Shown: positions 16,720 to 24,820 of the stretch, one piece after another
How the letters are laid out: each line of letters begins with the position of its first letter
How positions within the stretch are numbered: position 1 is the first letter of the stretch
NCBI RefSeq assembly: GCF_014639275.1
Contig: NZ_BMFW01000020.1
Coordinates: forward strand, 1-64,000
Reading direction: 5' to 3'
From: Arthrobacter liuii
GTDB taxonomy: Bacteria > Actinomycetota > Actinomycetes > Actinomycetales > Micrococcaceae
DNA: 64,000 nt
The notes under the pieces: generated by a model
What the model saw: only the letters and a program-made list of their open reading frames with translations
Told to the model about the DNA's origin: nothing
The model's database searches: none
Position numbers and translations under genes: made by a program

Positions 16720-17550
16720 ATGACTGTCACTCCCGAAACGGGCACCCCGCCCACCCGCGGCAAGCGGCCCAAACAGGGCGAGCCGGTCATCGACCGGGCG
16801 CTGAGCCTGCTGGCGGTCTTTTCGGACCGGCGCCGGGCACTGACCCTGTCCGAACTGGCGCGGTATGCAGACATGCCGGCCCCCACAGCCCTGCGGCTGA
16901 TTGCCCGGCTGGTTGCCTGGGGTGCCTTGGAAAGGCTCGACGACGGCCGGTACGTCGTGGGGGTCCGCCTTTGGGAAGTGGCGTCGCTGTCTCCGCGCGG
17001 ACACGGGGTGCGCGAGATCGCGCTCCCGTACCTGGAGGACCTCTTCGAGGTCACCCGGCACCACGTGCTGCTGGCCGTGCGGGACAACGAGCAGGCCGTG
17101 CTGATCGAACGGTTGTCCGGAAAGGACGCCACCGAGGTGGCATACCGGGTGGGCGGGCGGGCGCCGCTGCGGTCCACGGCCATCGGGCTGGTGCTGCTGG
17201 CAGGGGCGGACCAGCAGTTCCAGGAGACCATCCTGAAGCGGCCGCCGGAAAACGAACCCGGCGTGCCGGAAATGCCGGAAGGCCAGCTGCGGCGGACTTT
17301 GTCCGACGTACGGCGGACCGGCATCGCGATGATCCGGCGTACTGTCCCGTCCCGGACGGTCTCCGTGGCGTCCCCTGTGTTCGATGCGCAGGGCGCAGTG
17401 GTGGCGTCGCTGTCCATCGTTGTCCCGGACGGGTCCACTCCCCCCAACGTGCTGGCCCCAGCCGTGCGTGCTGCTGCCCGGGCTGTGTCCAGGAACCTGG
17501 GGTACCAGGCGGAGGCGAGCGCCGGGGTCCGGACGCACTCGCCGGGATAG
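16720..17550 (+). CDS. IclR-family transcriptional regulator
   Basis: This 276-aa regulator has an N-terminal winged helix (GEPVIDRALSLLAVFSDRRR, then LTLSELARYADMPAPTALRL as HTH) and a C-terminal IclR effector domain (ATEVAYRVGGRAPLRSTAIG, a TGIAMIRRTVPSRTVSVASP segment, and a VVASLSIVVPDG strand). It is divergent from the rhamnosidase operon, which it probably controls. The start chosen is ATG 16720, preceded by TAGGA; longer in-frame versions would run through the 23-bp promoter element. The second copy of that element, 13 kb away, suggests that this protein may also regulate the GH1/ABC/GH78 locus. Confidence 0.88.
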   Translation: MTVTPETGTPPTRGKRPKQGEPVIDRALSLLAVFSDRRRALTLSELARYADMPAPTALRLIARLVAWGALERLDDGRYVVGVRLWEVASLSPRGHGVREIALPYLEDLFEVTRHHVLLAVRDNEQAVLIERLSGKDATEVAYRVGGRAPLRSTAIGLVLLAGADQQFQETILKRPPENEPGVPEMPEGQLRRTLSDVRRTGIAMIRRTVPSRTVSVASPVFDAQGAVVASLSIVVPDGSTPPNVLAPAVRAAARAVSRNLGYQAEASAGVRTHSPG

Positions 17551-17589
17551 CGGAACCCGCTCTGCTGGCGCGGTCCGCCCCGGAGATGT

Positions 17590-18741
17590 CTATCCCGCCG
17601 GCGCCGGGGCGTTCGGGGCGAAGGCGCGGGCGGCCCGTGAACCTGCCGCCGCGCCGGCCCCGATGGTGATGAGGGCGCCCAGGATCAAGGCGGATGCTTC
17701 TCCCGGCTCCAGCAAGTCCAGTTGGGAGCCGATGGTGGCGGCGGCAACCGGCACGCCCAGCTGGGATGCCGACAGCACCGCGAGCGGCAGCGGCTGCCCG
17801 AGCACGCGGAGGCTTCCGTGGACCAGAAGGGTCCCCACGCCAAGGCAGATTCCCAGGAGCACCATGCCTGGGGTGCCGGCGAGCGCCCGGAGGTCCAGTG
17901 ATGAGCCAAGCCACACGAAGAACACCGGTCCCAGGAAGCCGTCGCTGACGGCGAAGAGCTGGTGCGCGAGCCGGCGGGGTTCGCCCACGGCCGCCACCAC
18001 CAGCCCGAAGGAGAATCCGGCCAGCATGACAGACACGTGGCCTGCCACGGCAAGCCCGGAGAGCGCGAAAAGCAAGGCAAGCTGGATCCGCAGTTCCAGG
18101 GCGAACTTCCGCTCCTCGGACACATCATGCACCCGCCCCCGGGTGCCGCTGACCTCCAGCCAGCGAAGCACGAAGAACAACACCACCGAACAGGCAGCGA
18201 CGGCGGCCGCCCCAAGTGCCGCCCTCGCCGCGTTGGGCGGGTCGACGGCGAGCGGAAGCGCCACAATGCAGGCGATATCGGCCACCGCCACCTGCGCCGT
18301 CGTCGTGAGGACCTTTGGGCCCGTCAACCGGAGGGAATCGACAATTGGCAGGAACAGGGCAGCCGCGGAAGATGCGAGGAGGACGATGTAAAGCGGGGCA
18401 TGTCCGGTGCCGAAGGCGAACGCAATGGCGGTTCCGACGCCGGCCGCGAGCGCCCCGGCGATCGCGGCACGCAGGGCGCCGCCGCCCAGGGCGGGGCGGA
18501 TGGCCCGGTCCCGCACGGGTACATGCGTTCCGGCGACGAACATGATGAGGGCGAACCCGACCTCGGCCACGAAGGTGAAGGTGGGATCTGCGGAGTCCAC
18601 CAGCCCCAGCCCCGTGCGTCCGATGGCGATGCCGGCGAGCAGTTGACCCAGCACCATGGGAAGGTGCCATTTCCGGGGGAACGCCAGGACGGGTCCGAGG
18701 AGCGCTACGGCGGCGATCAGCGAAAGCTGGAAGAACGACAC
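17590..18741 (-). CDS. CPA2-type cation:proton antiporter
   Basis: This 383-aa membrane protein has about 11-12 hydrophobic helices. Segment HLPMVLGQLLAGIAIGRTGL and FVAEVGFALIMFVAGTH are typical of Kef/NapA-like monovalent cation:proton antiporters. The unwound-helix region is LAGHVSVMLAGFSFGLVVAA in the second half. There is no RCK/TrkA-N domain, so it is the membrane module only. The start is GTG 18739-18741, preceded by a strong AAAGGAGG. It lies 37 bp downstream of the ParB-like gene and is probably co-transcribed with it. The transported ion (Na+ or K+) cannot be told from sequence. Confidence 0.82.
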   Translation of the reverse strand: MSFFQLSLIAAVALLGPVLAFPRKWHLPMVLGQLLAGIAIGRTGLGLVDSADPTFTFVAEVGFALIMFVAGTHVPVRDRAIRPALGGGALRAAIAGALAAGVGTAIAFAFGTGHAPLYIVLLASSAAALFLPIVDSLRLTGPKVLTTTAQVAVADIACIVALPLAVDPPNAARAALGAAAVAACSVVLFFVLRWLEVSGTRGRVHDVSEERKFALELRIQLALLFALSGLAVAGHVSVMLAGFSFGLVVAAVGEPRRLAHQLFAVSDGFLGPVFFVWLGSSLDLRALAGTPGMVLLGICLGVGTLLVHGSLRVLGQPLPLAVLSASQLGVPVAAATIGSQLDLLEPGEASALILGALITIGAGAAAGSRAARAFAPNAPAPAG

Positions 18742-18778
18742 GGTCCTCCTTTGGCCGGGCCGGTTGACGTGGCGGTGG

Positions 18779-19174
18779 CTACCGGGGTGCGTCGGCCAGT
18801 TTGAGCGGGATGTCGGTATTTTCGTCCGTTAAGTAGCTGGCGCATACCCGGTGGTATCCGTCGGCAATCTGGGCCGGGATGCCTTTGGCGAGGTCGCCGC
18901 GGACCATCAGGATGGGCGAAAGCTTCCTGCCGTCCTTGATTTTCTTCAGGTCCGATGCCACATGGGCATTGTCTGGAGGCAGCAGGACCAGCCTCGCGGC
19001 GCGGAGAATGTCCTTGGCCTTGCGGTGCTGGATCGGGGCGGCCTGGAGCGAGGCGGCGATGGCGGCAGCGACATCGTCGGGCGCCAGCAGGGCCAGGTAG
19101 GCCGCCGCCGCGGGATAGTCCTTCGCTTCAGGTTCGGGCAGCCACATGACGCCGTCTTTGCCGCTGTCGCTCAT
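18779..19174 (-). CDS. Small conserved protein with ParB-like C-terminal motif
   Basis: This 131-aa protein has an N-terminal Ala-rich helical part (YPAAAAYLALLAPDDVAAAI) and a C-terminal segment IADGYHRVCASYLTDE. That segment resembles the GxHR core of ParB/sulfiredoxin-like domains, where the His-Arg pair binds nucleotide. It is shorter than a full ParB domain and has no helix-turn-helix, so DNA partitioning is not implied. The start ATG 19172-19174 follows AAAGGA; a longer in-frame reading lacks a ribosome site. It is upstream of and collinear with the CPA2 antiporter. The function is unknown. Nothing else is seen in the 208 bp upstream. Confidence 0.7.
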   Translation of the reverse strand: MSDSGKDGVMWLPEPEAKDYPAAAAYLALLAPDDVAAAIAASLQAAPIQHRKAKDILRAARLVLLPPDNAHVASDLKKIKDGRKLSPILMVRGDLAKGIPAQIADGYHRVCASYLTDENTDIPLKLADAPR

Positions 19175-19382
19175 ATGCGGTTTCCTTTCCTGCCGGTGTG
19201 CCGGCTCGCAGCGTCCCGTGGGATTCGCCAGCGGCGCGGATGGTGCGCCCACAGTACCCACGCCGCTGCAGGCGGTCAACGGCGTGTGTGCCGTGAGCCG
19301 GTCAGGGAGCCGAGCGGGTGTCGAACGCGGCCGCTGATTCCCGCAGCAGGCGGACAACGGTATCCATCGGGGTGCTCAGCGA

Positions 19383-20876
19383 TCAGTCCTTGCCTCGGTA
19401 GGTCAGGCTGCGGACCAGGACCTCGCCTTGACAGGCGAAGACGCCAAAGGCCCTGCCGGTGAACGCCTTGGCTGTTTCGAAGGCCCAGTGCCTGCCGTCG
19501 AGTTCGGTGAGCAGCACCTCTTCGCCGTCTCCGCTTCCGGCCGGCCCGGCGGCGCGGACCAGCAGCCGGATCCGGTCTCCGCCCACGGCACCGGCACTGA
19601 AGTCCGACGGCGGCGGGCTGGCCAGGATTGCCAGTTCGATATCGCCTTGGGGCACCACTGTTTCCCAGGTCCGGTCGAAACTGGCCACGACGGCATGTGC
19701 AGTGACCTTGACAGCATCCCCGTCCCGCGTGGCTACGATGCCGAACCAGTTGTCATCGGCATTGCGAACGGCGACGCCGCCCGTACCGGCGCTGACGTCG
19801 AGCAGGGCCCGTAATTCCATTCCGAGATGGCGCTGCCGCTGGGCGAGGAAGCTTGGGCGGAGGGCATCCAGGGTGTCTCCCTCTCCCTTGACGACAAGGC
19901 CGCCAGCTGTGGGCACGGTAAATTCCGACGGCGTCCTCCGGACACCGATCCTTGCAGGGTCCTCCAGGGCGGCGCCGCTGGTGAAGTCGTACTCGACCGA
20001 TTCGGGTCGGACCCCGGCCTGCTGTGGCAGGCGCGCGTTGGGCCAGCCATCCACCCACTCCACCCGGGTCATGAAGGTCTCCCGGCCCAGGGGTGAAAAC
20101 GCCTGGGTGAGGCCCACCGGACGGACGCCCAGGAGGACCATGGCCGTTCCGCCGTCGGGCATTTCCACCAGGTCCGCATGCCCTGTGTTCTGGACCGGCC
20201 ATCCGGTCCCGGCTGCGGTGAGGATCGGATTGTGGGGCGCGGATTCGAACGGTCCGTCCGGTCGACGGGAACGGGCAACGGTGACGGCGTGGCCGCGGTC
20301 CGTGCCGCCCTCCGCAGCCAGCAGGTACCACCAGTCCCCGCGCCGGTAGAGGTGCGGCCCTTCGGGCGAATAGAGTCCGCTGCCGGACCACAGGGCGCGC
20401 GGCTTTTCGAGTGCCTTACCGGTAGCGAGGTCAACCCGCACTTGCTGGATCGCGTCGGGGTGCCGGGCAAAGGTCACGTATGCCGTCCCGTCCTGGTCCC
20501 AGGCAAGGTCGGGGTCGATGCCGTCCACGGCTTCGATGACCGTCCCGTCGCTCCATGGCCCGGCAGGGTCCGCGGCCGTGAAAACCACGCAGCCCCTGCC
20601 GCCCAGGAACACCGAGACGATCAGGTAGAAGACGCCGTCGCGGTAACGGAGGGTCGGCGCCCAGACGCCCCCGGGCGTGGGGACGTCGGCAAGCCCAACC
20701 TGCTCCTCCCGCGTTGCCACGTGGCCCACCAGCTCCCAGTTCTCCAGGTCTTCGCTGTGATAAACCGGCAGGCCGGGCAGGTACTCGAAGGACGACGTCA
20801 CGACGTAATAGCCGTCCGGGGTGCTCACGATGGTGGGGTCGGGGTTGAATCCGGACAGGATGGGGTTGGAGTACAT
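19383..20876 (-). CDS. GH43 glycoside hydrolase (beta-xylosidase/arabinofuranosidase type)
   Basis: This 497-aa two-domain enzyme has a five-bladed propeller in the first ~320 residues and a C-terminal concanavalin-like beta-sandwich (LRPSFLAQRQRHLGMEL, AVRNADDNWFGIVATRDGD). The catalytic base is in SGFNPDPTIVSTPDGYYV near residue 10, the pKa-modulating Asp in VDGIDPDLAWDQDG, and the general acid Glu in the YSPEGPHLYRR loop. This is the layout of cytoplasmic GH43 beta-xylosidases; there is no signal peptide. The start ATG 20874-20876 begins MYSNPIL, directly before the first blade. It is the last gene of the operon with GH78 and the ABC importer. Confidence 0.9.
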   Translation of the reverse strand: MYSNPILSGFNPDPTIVSTPDGYYVVTSSFEYLPGLPVYHSEDLENWELVGHVATREEQVGLADVPTPGGVWAPTLRYRDGVFYLIVSVFLGGRGCVVFTAADPAGPWSDGTVIEAVDGIDPDLAWDQDGTAYVTFARHPDAIQQVRVDLATGKALEKPRALWSGSGLYSPEGPHLYRRGDWWYLLAAEGGTDRGHAVTVARSRRPDGPFESAPHNPILTAAGTGWPVQNTGHADLVEMPDGGTAMVLLGVRPVGLTQAFSPLGRETFMTRVEWVDGWPNARLPQQAGVRPESVEYDFTSGAALEDPARIGVRRTPSEFTVPTAGGLVVKGEGDTLDALRPSFLAQRQRHLGMELRALLDVSAGTGGVAVRNADDNWFGIVATRDGDAVKVTAHAVVASFDRTWETVVPQGDIELAILASPPPSDFSAGAVGGDRIRLLVRAAGPAGSGDGEEVLLTELDGRHWAFETAKAFTGRAFGVFACQGEVLVRSLTYRGKD

Positions 20877-20918
20877 CCAGCCATCCTGATGTGCGGCAGC
20901 ACCCGTAGTGGAGCCGGA

Positions 20919-20933
20919 TTTCAATCGTTGAAA
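20919..20933. promoter_or_regulatory. Perfect palindrome upstream of the GH43 gene
   Basis: TTTCAA (20919-20924), a 3-bp spacer, and TTGAAA (20928-20933) form a perfect 6+3+6 inverted repeat 42 bp upstream of the GH43 start, in the 79-bp gap after the 154-aa gene. It could be an operator allowing separate control of GH43 within the operon. Confidence 0.4.
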
Positions 20934-20955
20934 GGTGTTCTTTGGCGCTCCGGCC

Positions 20956-21420
20956 TTAGTACTGTCCCTTGATCACAAAGTAGGAGCCGCGGATGGTGCC
21001 GGCGAGCTTGGACTTCTGCCGGGCGAACTTGAAGCTGGCGGCCAGTTCCTCCGGGATTTCCATGCCGTCGGACAGCTTGAATCCGACGGCCCGCTTGGCG
21101 CCCTCGTCGATGCCGTACATGGCATTGATGGACAACCCGGACTCGTAAAACACGTAGGCCATCCGCAGCCCCTCCACTTCGAAGGAGGACACCTCGAGCG
21201 GCTTGGAGGAGATCACCAGGTCCCGCTCGGTGGACAGGATGTTGTTCACGTAGTCGAGGACTTCCGGAGCTTCGTCGGCAGCCACAACGGTGAAATCGTG
21301 GTCATACTTGTTCTTGTAGTAGCGCGCCTCATTGGCCCGCAGTCCGGCCAGAGCATCGGCTACCGGCGACGATTCCAACCCAACGGTGGAGACGTTCTTG
21401 AAGTCCACGGTGTACGGCAT
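20956..21420 (-). CDS. Unknown 154-aa protein in the rhamnosidase/GH43 operon
   Basis: I do not recognise this family. The protein begins MPYTVDFKNVSTVGLESSPV and is soluble, mixed alpha/beta by eye, with no signal peptide, membrane helix or Cys cluster. Notable segments are ALAGLRANEARYYKNKYDHD, LVISSKPLEVSSFEVEG and a basic C terminus FARQKSKLAGTIRGSYFVIK. The ATG 21418-21420 is preceded by a very strong AGGAGGA, so it should be well translated. It sits 77 bp after the GH78 gene and 79 bp before GH43, both co-directional, which suggests a role with imported glycosides. An enzyme accessory or small sensor is possible, but nothing in the sequence decides it. Confidence 0.75.
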   Translation of the reverse strand: MPYTVDFKNVSTVGLESSPVADALAGLRANEARYYKNKYDHDFTVVAADEAPEVLDYVNNILSTERDLVISSKPLEVSSFEVEGLRMAYVFYESGLSINAMYGIDEGAKRAVGFKLSDGMEIPEELAASFKFARQKSKLAGTIRGSYFVIKGQY

Positions 21421-21497
21421 GAGTCCTCCTGGAAATGGTCTTTTGCCACATCGTTGCAGATCGGCGTCCACACCGCACGGTTCGGGCCGCGGGCCGA

Positions 21498-23777
21498 CTA
21501 CTCCACCAGCACGCCGAGGTCCGCGCTGAACGAGTGCGTGCCGCCCCCGACGGTGTGCCGCGCACCGTCCGGAAGGACGACGTCGGCCGCCACCCCGTCA
21601 GGCACCGTCGCCTCGAGGCGGAACGCGCCGCCGTCGTGCTTCCATTCGACACGGACCTCACCGTGCGGGGTCTTCAGGGACGCGGTGGCCCAGTCGATCC
21701 CTTCCCCCGGCTGCGGCGCGATGAGCACCCGCGCGTAGCCCGGCGCCAAGGGCCGGATGCCGCCGATGGCCTTGTGCATCCAGTCCGCCACGGCACCCAG
21801 GGCGTAGTGGTTGAAGCTGGTCATCTCGCCGGGGTTAATAGTGCCGTCCGGCAGCATCGAGTCCCAGCGTTCCCACACCGTGGTGGCGCCCATGGTCACC
21901 GGGTACAGCCAGGACGGGCAACCCTCCTCCAGGAGCAGCCGGTAGGCCTCGTCCACATGCCCGGTGTCCGTGAGCGCGTGGGTAATGAACGGCGTCCCGG
22001 CGAAGCCGGTGGACACCCGGTAGCCGTTGTCCCGGACCAGTTCGGCCAGGCGGTTGCCGGCGAACTCCCGCAGCGCGGCCGTTTCCAGGACGTCGAAGGC
22101 GATGGCCAGGGCATACACGGTGGTGCAGTCGCTGGAGATGGTGCCGTCGGCAGCCACGTAATTTTCCGCGAAGGCCCCACGCACCCGGGCGGCGAGCGCC
22201 TCGAAGTGTGCTTCGTCGTCGTGCCTTCCCAGCAGCCCGGCGGCCTGGGCAGTGATCCGCGCCGTGCGGTACATGCACGCGGTGGCCACCACGGCGGTGT
22301 CCGCCTTGGCTGCCCACGGCTGGTCCGGTGCGGCGTCCGGGTCAAGCCAGTCGCCGAACTGGAAGCCGGAGTCCCACAGCCCGTTAGCGGAGAGCAGGCC
22401 TTCCACGCGGCGGGTGTGCGAGGCCATGGATTCGTACTGGTGCTCCAGTACGGAGACATCGCCGTACGCCTCCCACAGCGCCCACGGCACCCACACGGAC
22501 GCCTCGCTCCAGAGCGCGGAGGACTCCGGCGTGGGGAATTCGGCCGGCTGCGGGCAGTACTTCAGGGCGTCGGGCACGGTGATGGGCACCAGGCCGTCCT
22601 GCGCCTTCTGCTCGGCGGCAAGGTCCAGCAGCCAGTCCTGCAGGAAGCCCTTGACGTCGTACAGGTAGGCCGCGGTGGGTGCGAACACGGCGATGTCACC
22701 GGTCCAGCCCAGCCGCTCATCACGTTGCGGGCAGTCGGTGGGCAGGTCCAGGAAGTTGCCGCGCAGCCCCCAGACGATGTTGCGGTGCAGCTGGTTCACC
22801 AGTTCGTTGGAGCACTCGAAGGTGCCGGTGCGCTCCAGGTCGGAGTGGACCACCACGGCTTCCAGGTCATCCACGGTCAATGTTCCGGGCCATCCGGTGA
22901 TTTCCGCATACCGGAAGCCGTGGAAGGTCTTGGTGGGCTCGAAGAAGTCCTGTCCGCCGGAGAGGATGAACGTGTCCGTTGCCTTCGCCGAGCGCAGCGG
23001 CCGGACACCGAGTTCGCCGTTTTCGAGGACCTCGGCGTGGCGCACGGTGATGGCCTGTCCGGCTTCGCCCTGGACGCAGAAGCGGAGCCAGCCCACCAAG
23101 TTCTGGCCAAAGTCCACGAGCGTCCTGCCGGCAGGCGAGGTGGAGACTTCCACGGGACGCACGACGCCGGTACGCACCACGGGCGGGCCCACCGGGTCAG
23201 CCAGCCGGACGACGTCGAACGCCAGCTCACGCACGCCCGTCCAGTCAGGGCCGGGCACAAAACCTGGCTCCGCCCAGCCGGGCTGGAAGCGGCGGGCGTC
23301 GATGGTCTGCCCGTCGTAGAGGTCGTTGAAGGTGGTGGCGGAGGGGCCGGCCTGCCAGGTGGCGTCGGAGGCGATGGACTGGACGTGTCCGTCAGCGAAC
23401 TCGATATCCAGCTGCCCGAAAAACCCCAGCTCGCTGCCGTACAGGTTGGACATGCCGTGCCAGGCCAGCCGTCCGCGGTACCAGCCGTTGCCCAGCTCCA
23501 CGCCGATCACGCTGTCCGGTTTGAGCAGGGACGTGACGTCGTAGCTGCGGTACCGGAGCCGCCACTCGTAGGAGCTCCAGCCCGGGCTCAGCACATCCGG
23601 GCCCACCGGGCGGCCGTTGATGGACGCCTCATACACGCCGAAGGCGGTGGCCCGGAGCGTCGCCGCCACCACTTCCCCGTGGCCCTGGTCAAGGGTGAAC
23701 TCCTTGCGGAGCAGCGGGGCGCCGTCGAAGTCCTGTTCGGGCGTGATCATGGCGGCGAGCCAGGGGGTGGAAGTCAT
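21498..23777 (-). CDS. Alpha-L-rhamnosidase, GH78
   Basis: This 759-aa GH78 enzyme is shorter than the paralogue at 13871-16621 because it lacks the N-terminal Ig-like domain. The beta-sandwich has ATAFGVYEASINGRPVGPDV and GNGWYRGRLAWHGM, and the catalytic (alpha/alpha)6 domain has LPTDCPQRDERLGWTGD with the acidic residues of the active site. A GATTVWERWDSMLPDGTI segment near the C terminus is also typical. There is no signal peptide, so it is cytoplasmic. The start ATG 23775-23777 (MTSTPWLAA) gives a domain-proper N terminus. It follows the ABC ATPase gene by 35 bp, which supports uptake of intact rhamnosides before cleavage. Confidence 0.9.
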   Translation of the reverse strand: MTSTPWLAAMITPEQDFDGAPLLRKEFTLDQGHGEVVAATLRATAFGVYEASINGRPVGPDVLSPGWSSYEWRLRYRSYDVTSLLKPDSVIGVELGNGWYRGRLAWHGMSNLYGSELGFFGQLDIEFADGHVQSIASDATWQAGPSATTFNDLYDGQTIDARRFQPGWAEPGFVPGPDWTGVRELAFDVVRLADPVGPPVVRTGVVRPVEVSTSPAGRTLVDFGQNLVGWLRFCVQGEAGQAITVRHAEVLENGELGVRPLRSAKATDTFILSGGQDFFEPTKTFHGFRYAEITGWPGTLTVDDLEAVVVHSDLERTGTFECSNELVNQLHRNIVWGLRGNFLDLPTDCPQRDERLGWTGDIAVFAPTAAYLYDVKGFLQDWLLDLAAEQKAQDGLVPITVPDALKYCPQPAEFPTPESSALWSEASVWVPWALWEAYGDVSVLEHQYESMASHTRRVEGLLSANGLWDSGFQFGDWLDPDAAPDQPWAAKADTAVVATACMYRTARITAQAAGLLGRHDDEAHFEALAARVRGAFAENYVAADGTISSDCTTVYALAIAFDVLETAALREFAGNRLAELVRDNGYRVSTGFAGTPFITHALTDTGHVDEAYRLLLEEGCPSWLYPVTMGATTVWERWDSMLPDGTINPGEMTSFNHYALGAVADWMHKAIGGIRPLAPGYARVLIAPQPGEGIDWATASLKTPHGEVRVEWKHDGGAFRLEATVPDGVAADVVLPDGARHTVGGGTHSFSADLGVLVE

Positions 23778-23812
23778 GCGGGGAGATTCCGTTCTGCAGT
23801 GGGTAGGAAAAG

Positions 23813-24820
23813 TCAGGCGTAGTGGCAGGCGACGTCCGCGCTGCCCACCCGACGCAGGGCCGGCCGGTCGGAGGCGCACAGGTCCGTGGCCAGCGGGCAG
23901 CGGAGCCGGAAGGGGCAGCCGCCCTGCGCGGGTACCGCGGCCGCTCCCGTGCGGACACCGAGTGATTCGCGGGCTTCACGCCGCGCCGCCTGCTCCGCCG
24001 GGCGCGGCACCGGGGAGGCAGCCACGAGGGCTCGCGTGAAGGGATGCTTAGGGTCCTCGGTGACGGCCGCGGCGGGTCCGCTTTCCATCACCTGCCCGCG
24101 GTAGAGCACCACCACGCGCTGGGCCAGGAACTGGACCACGGCAATGTCGTGGGCGATGAACAGGTAGCTCAGGCCCCGTTCGTCGCGAAGATCGGCCAGC
24201 AGGTTCAGCACCTGCGCCTGGGTGGAGAGGTCAAGGGCACTGACGGCCTCATCGCAGACCACCAGCTGGGGGTCGCAGATCAGGGCCCGTGCCACGGAGA
24301 TCCGCTGGCGCTGGCCGCCGGAAAACTGGCTGGGGTACCGGTCCACGGCCTCCCGCGGGAGGCCCACCCGCTCCAGCATGTCCTCCGCCTTGGTGCGCGC
24401 CTCTGCCGCAGACACTCTGCGGAGGCGCAGCGGCTCAGCCAGGGAGATGCCAATCGTGTTCCGGGGGTTCAGCGAGGAATTCGGGTCCTGGAAGACGGCG
24501 CGCAGTTCCCCGCCCAGGGCCCGACGCTCAGCGGCACCCGCAGCTGTGATGTCCTTGCCCTGGAAGGAGATGGAGCCGCCGGAGGCCTTCTGCAGGCCAA
24601 GGATCGCTTTGCCGATGGTGGACTTTCCGGAGCCGGACTCCCCCACCAGGCCCACGGTCTCGCCGGGTGCAATGCTGAAGCTGACGCGGTCGACGGCGGC
24701 GGGTGCGGCGGCTGCCTTCCGGCCCCGCCCGTAGCGGACCACCAGGTCCCTGACCTCGAGCATCGGGGTGGCTGCGGAGGGCGGCGTGGGATCGAGGCGT
24801 TCGGTGGTTGTGGTGCTCAT
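23813..24820 (-). CDS. Oligopeptide/glycoside-type ABC transporter ATPase (DppF/OppF-like)
   Basis: This 335-aa ATPase energises the adjacent importer. It has Walker A GESGSGKST near residue 55, Q-loop VFQDPNSSLNPRN, signature FSGGQRQRISVARAL, Walker B LVVCDEAVSALD and H-loop FIAHD. The C-terminal oligopeptide-type extension GCPFRLRCPLATDLC carries the clustered Cys residues known to bind an Fe-S cluster in some members. The start ATG 24818-24820 overlaps the stop of the fused permease-ATPase by 4 bp (ATGA). It pairs with the ATPase half of that fusion as the second nucleotide-binding domain. Confidence 0.9.
   Translation of the reverse strand: MSTTTTERLDPTPPSAATPMLEVRDLVVRYGRGRKAAAAPAAVDRVSFSIAPGETVGLVGESGSGKSTIGKAILGLQKASGGSISFQGKDITAAGAAERRALGGELRAVFQDPNSSLNPRNTIGISLAEPLRLRRVSAAEARTKAEDMLERVGLPREAVDRYPSQFSGGQRQRISVARALICDPQLVVCDEAVSALDLSTQAQVLNLLADLRDERGLSYLFIAHDIAVVQFLAQRVVVLYRGQVMESGPAAAVTEDPKHPFTRALVAASPVPRPAEQAARREARESLGVRTGAAAVPAQGGCPFRLRCPLATDLCASDRPALRRVGSADVACHYA

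Noticed and set aside
21435..23822. A 795-codon open frame antisense to the second GH78 gene
   Set aside because: GH78 catalytic motifs are on the minus strand; the plus-strand frame is a GC-bias shadow.
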